This document shows positions 7,109-8,755 of a DNA stretch of 8,755 bases, one piece after another. This DNA comes from an uncultured Porphyromonadaceae bacterium (lineage in GTDB: Bacteria; Bacteroidota; Bacteroidia; Bacteroidales; Muribaculaceae). The translations under genes were made by a program, and so were the position numbers. Each line of letters opens with the position of its first letter. Within the stretch, counting starts at the first letter, position 1. Below the pieces are notes generated by a model. That model was not told where the DNA came from and ran no database searches. It saw only the letters and a program-made list of their open reading frames with translations. The DNA is taken from NCBI GenBank assembly GCA_902491625.1, contig CABUIO010000043.1, positions 1-8,755 of the forward strand, in the 5' to 3' direction.

Positions 7109-8383
7109 TTATTTGCGTGTAAAGACGAGGTCGATACCTCCGGAGTAGCGTTTTTCCTCCTTGTTGTTCCAGTGCTCGGCCACACCGAGCGACTGTAGCG
7201 CTTTCCCTTTGCCGGCGGGAGTATAGACTGTACCCGAGGGTGCGTTGTCGGCCATCGCGGCCTCGACAAGATACATGTCGGAATAGTCCGTGTCGGCCAT
7301 GTCGGGAAATTCACCGATCAGGAAATCGACTCCGACCATGTCGATGGCTACAGGATCGAGGCTTCCGAAAAGCGAGCACGGCCAGTCGCCGTTGAAGGGT
7401 GTCATCGTCCAGCGCGGACCGGGAGCACCTCCCACGTTGCGGCATCCGTAGAGTCCGTCGATGAGCCATAGCACGCATTTGCCGCCGAGGCCGGGATGAC
7501 CCATGAAGTCTACGAAGGTCATGTATTTAGGTGTGCCGTCGCGGCTCTGATCGAAATTGTTGTGGTGATTTCTGCGCCAGTCCGGATGGATGTTCATGGC
7601 GCCGTACCAGTTCTTGCCGCAGAGTGTTACTCCCTGGCCGACATGTCCTTTCAGGAGCGCCATGTTGATGACGTAGTCGGCGTCGGTGAATACCGAGGCT
7701 ATCCCTGTGGCCAATTCTCCGTTGTCGGCGGAATAGTGCATGGCGTCGGGTGTGTAGGTCGTTTTCTCGCGTCCGTTCCCGCCGGAGTTGTCAACAAAAT
7801 GCACCTGAGGGAAATCGCGGTGGCATTTCTCGTAGAGATAGTCGGTGATGAAGCGGCTCGGTTCGGCCACGACTATATCTTCCTGCGCCACGCCTCCGTC
7901 CTCAGTAAGACTTTTCAGGAGCGCATAGACCATCTGCGGCGAGGCGTTGATCTCGTCGCTGTCGGCGTGTGAGTTGGTATTGTTGTTGTTTATCTTTATG
8001 GCTATCGTCTCGCCGGACTTGTGGCCTTCGGCGCCTTTCCCTCGGATGGAGTTGAAATAGCGGAAAACCTTGTCCCAGGCATCGGCGGCGTTGTCGGCGC
8101 CTGAGAGTGTGAGAAGCGTCTGGCGCATCATCCAGTCGCAATCGTCCTGACTGTTGCATGAGTCGGAGAACCATCGGCTGTCGCTCATGTCCCACGAAGC
8201 GGCGCCGGGCGCATGGCTCCATGCGACACGTCCCGGAAATATGCCTCGCGGTGTACCTACAGGTGTGTTCGCAGCGAGACACTGTTTGACTGTTGCGGAT
8301 TCGCCGGTGTTGGCGTCGGCAGCGCTGTAAACCGGAGCGGCAAACAGCACGGATGCGCATAGGGAAAGGAATATCTTTTTCAT
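7109..8383 (-). CDS. Secreted DUF362 domain-containing protein
   Basis: This 424-aa protein starts at ATG 8383, which places a signal peptide (MKKIFLSLCASVLFAAPVYSA, 1-21) at the N-terminus; an ATG 18 nt upstream only adds MRIESE. Family landmarks in order: GETIAIKINNNN (124-135), EDIVVAEPSRFITDYLYEKC (168-187), DADYVINMALLKGH (234-247), VTLCGKNWYGAMNIHPDWRR (252-271), CVLWLIDGLYGC (303-314), FGSLDPVAIDMVGVDFL (339-355). These fit DUF362, a family known from sequence whose chemistry is unclear. Some relatives carry ferredoxin-type CxxCxxC clusters; none is present here. Mature cysteines at 35, 76, 82, 187, 255, 303, 314 and 336 could form disulfides in the periplasm. C255 lies in the conserved CGKNWYG motif. 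A periplasmic or surface location is inferred. The leader upstream is unusually long and structured. Probably the first gene of a unit with the NimA-like gene. Confidence 0.92.
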   Translation of the reverse strand: MKKIFLSLCASVLFAAPVYSAADANTGESATVKQCLAANTPVGTPRGIFPGRVAWSHAPGAASWDMSDSRWFSDSCNSQDDCDWMMRQTLLTLSGADNAADAWDKVFRYFNSIRGKGAEGHKSGETIAIKINNNNTNSHADSDEINASPQMVYALLKSLTEDGGVAQEDIVVAEPSRFITDYLYEKCHRDFPQVHFVDNSGGNGREKTTYTPDAMHYSADNGELATGIASVFTDADYVINMALLKGHVGQGVTLCGKNWYGAMNIHPDWRRNHHNNFDQSRDGTPKYMTFVDFMGHPGLGGKCVLWLIDGLYGCRNVGGAPGPRWTMTPFNGDWPCSLFGSLDPVAIDMVGVDFLIGEFPDMADTDYSDMYLVEAAMADNAPSGTVYTPAGKGKALQSLGVAEHWNNKEEKRYSGGIDLVFTRK

Positions 8384-8438
8384 TTCAGATTCGATTCGCA
8401 TTGAAGTCGTTTCGACTTATTTCTTTGTTAAGATTTCG

Positions 8439-8552
8439 TCAGATTTTCGAGTGGATTTTCATCACCGAAGAGGGAGCGATGCGGGCATCGTGACCGATGA
8501 GGAGATGGAAATACGCCGGAAAGATGGCGGAAGATTGATAAAGAGAGTTCAT
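8439..8552 (-). CDS. Possible 37-aa small ORF inside the inverted repeat segment
   Basis: An ATG at 8552 opens 37 codons ending with TGA at 8439-8441 (protein begins MNSLYQSSAIFPAYFHLLIG, ends KIHSKI). About two thirds of its codons end in G or C, closer to the real genes here than to the AT-rich flanks. It fits entirely between the palindromic arms and precedes the DUF362 gene by 55 bp on the same strand. It has no recognised domain and only a weak purine-rich stretch upstream. It could be a leader peptide, a small protein, a relic, or chance. Confidence 0.22.
   Translation of the reverse strand: MNSLYQSSAIFPAYFHLLIGHDARIAPSSVMKIHSKI
8477..8499 (-). promoter_or_regulatory. Three-arm alternative hairpin in the DUF362 leader
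   Basis: CGATG (8477-8481), CATCG (8486-8490) and CGATG (8495-8499) are separated by 4-nt spacers (CGGG and TGAC). The middle arm can pair with either neighbour but not both, so two mutually exclusive 5-bp tetraloop hairpins are possible. This layout resembles attenuator-type switching, but the stems are short and could be chance. It lies in the middle of the 205-bp inverted-repeat segment. Confidence 0.35.
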
Positions 8553-8614
8553 AGTTATCACTTCTCTATGTTTATATTAGATCGTAAATGAGTCGAAACG
8601 ACTTCATCAGACTG

Positions 8615-8622
8615 CAAAGCTA
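8615..8622 (-). promoter_or_regulatory. Candidate -7 box for the DUF362 gene
   Basis: The minus strand reads TAGCTTTG here, an exact TAnnTTTG match. There is no TTTG at the right distance; only TTTTCG (complement of 8641-8646) lies where the -33 element should be, overlapping the T-tract of the terminator upstream. A start near 8610 would make a leader of about 225 nt that begins directly with the palindromic arm 8591-8606. Confidence 0.5.
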
Positions 8623-8642
8623 ACGAAAAAATCCGGATGACG

Positions 8643-8678
8643 AAAAAAGGCGGCAAAGCATCCGCGCTCCGCCGCCTT
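8643..8678 (-). terminator. Intrinsic terminator for a minus-strand transcript entering from the right
   Basis: AAGGCGGC (8647-8654) and GCCGCCTT (8671-8678) form a perfect 8-bp stem; an inner AGC/GCT pairing extends it across a small internal loop. On the minus strand the stem runs into TTTTTT (complement of 8643-8648). On the plus strand the tail is CTCAAC, so it should not work well in that direction. It separates an unseen gene beyond 8755 from the DUF362 gene. Confidence 0.82.
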
Positions 8679-8755
8679 CTCAACATATAATCCGATTTAT
8701 TTAGAGGTTGTTTAATAATCATTGTTAATGACAGGGTGGTGTATTTTATGATTAA
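8679..8755. other. AT-rich intergenic end of the window, no gene seen
   Basis: This stretch is AT-rich and has no convincing coding frame. A minus-strand frame stays open through it into the terminator but has a low-complexity, basic translation and is not believed. An ATG at 8748-8750 on the plus strand could start a gene beyond the window, but only two codons are visible. With 8384-8678 it forms a gene-poor region of about 370 bp whose contents are the elements listed above. Confidence 0.5.

Larger units (their letters stand above)
8402..8606. repeat. 205-bp segment bounded by a perfect 16-bp inverted repeat
   Basis: TGAAGTCGTTTCGACT (8402-8417) and its exact reverse complement AGTCGAAACGACTTCA (8591-8606) bound the segment. 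Each arm is itself palindromic (AAGTCG-TTT-CGACTT at 8404-8418), so each can fold locally, or the two can pair with each other over 16 bp. The left arm is only 19 nt from the DUF362 ATG and the right arm sits at the predicted transcript start. Options are twin operator sites for a dimeric regulator, a switch-like leader, or terminal inverted repeats of a MITE-like element. No obvious target-site duplication is seen flanking it. The inside is AT-rich at the edges and GC-richer at 8460-8530. Confidence 0.6.

Noticed and set aside
7024..7314. Longer start for the NimA-like gene (ATG 7314)
   Set aside because: The extra 97 residues overlap the DUF362 coding region out of frame and translate the 9-bp repeat; NimA-family length and N-terminus fit ATG 7023.
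8384..8401. Start of the DUF362 gene at ATG 8401
   Set aside because: It adds six residues before an already standard signal peptide and would overlap the edge of the inverted repeat; ATG 8383 is simpler.
8293..8493. 66-codon plus-strand open frame crossing the DUF362 start
   Set aside because: It overlaps the DUF362 signal peptide on the other strand and the palindromic arm; basic, low-information translation.
8590..8610. Hammerhead-like CUGAUGA followed by a hairpin on the minus strand
   Set aside because: CUGAUGA (8610-8604) followed by the AGUCG-UUU-CGACU stem resembles a hammerhead core, but the required GAA(A) after the stem is replaced by CAUUU and no cleavage-site strand is evident.

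Overview
The window looks like chromosomal DNA of a gut-type Bacteroidales bacterium, most likely Muribaculaceae or a close relative. This is inferred from three things: a moderately high GC content in the coding parts; promoters of the Bacteroidota type (TAnnTTTG -7 boxes, with TTTG near -33 and no strong Shine-Dalgarno sites); and two secreted proteins with C-terminal domains of the type IX secretion (T9SS) sorting kind. There are no rRNA, tRNA, CRISPR, transposase or phage genes.

Layout. Positions 1-188 are a promoter and leader for a very large secreted multidomain protein (189-4742, +) built from a propeller-like N-terminus, fibronectin-III-like modules, two choice-of-anchor-J/cleaved-adhesin modules, a CARDB-like module and a sorting tail. 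A convergent intergenic region (4743-5028) holds an extra hairpin and two intrinsic terminators, one for each flanking gene. The rest of the genes are on the minus strand: a secreted 469-aa protein with YD/RHS-like motifs and a T9SS-type tail (5029-6438) with its own clear promoter; a NimA-like pyridoxamine-phosphate-oxidase-family flavoprotein (6541-7023); and a secreted DUF362 protein (7109-8383). The last two are only 85 bp apart and may be co-transcribed, though a degenerate 9-bp repeat array sits between them.

The right end (8384-8755) has no conventional gene but is structured. A strong minus-strand terminator (8643-8678) marks the end of a transcript entering from outside the window. 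A TAnnTTTG box follows (8615-8622). Then comes a 205-bp segment bounded by a perfect 16-bp inverted repeat, each arm of which is itself a near-complete palindrome. Inside it are a three-arm alternative hairpin and a 37-codon open frame. It reads either as a long switch-like leader of the DUF362 gene or as a small MITE-like element inserted in front of it. This is the least explained part of the window.

The genes do not form an obvious pathway. The theme is cell-envelope and secreted proteins (three of four genes carry signal peptides) plus one small cytoplasmic redox-type flavoprotein. No complete new system (defence, toxin-antitoxin, biosynthetic) is visible.
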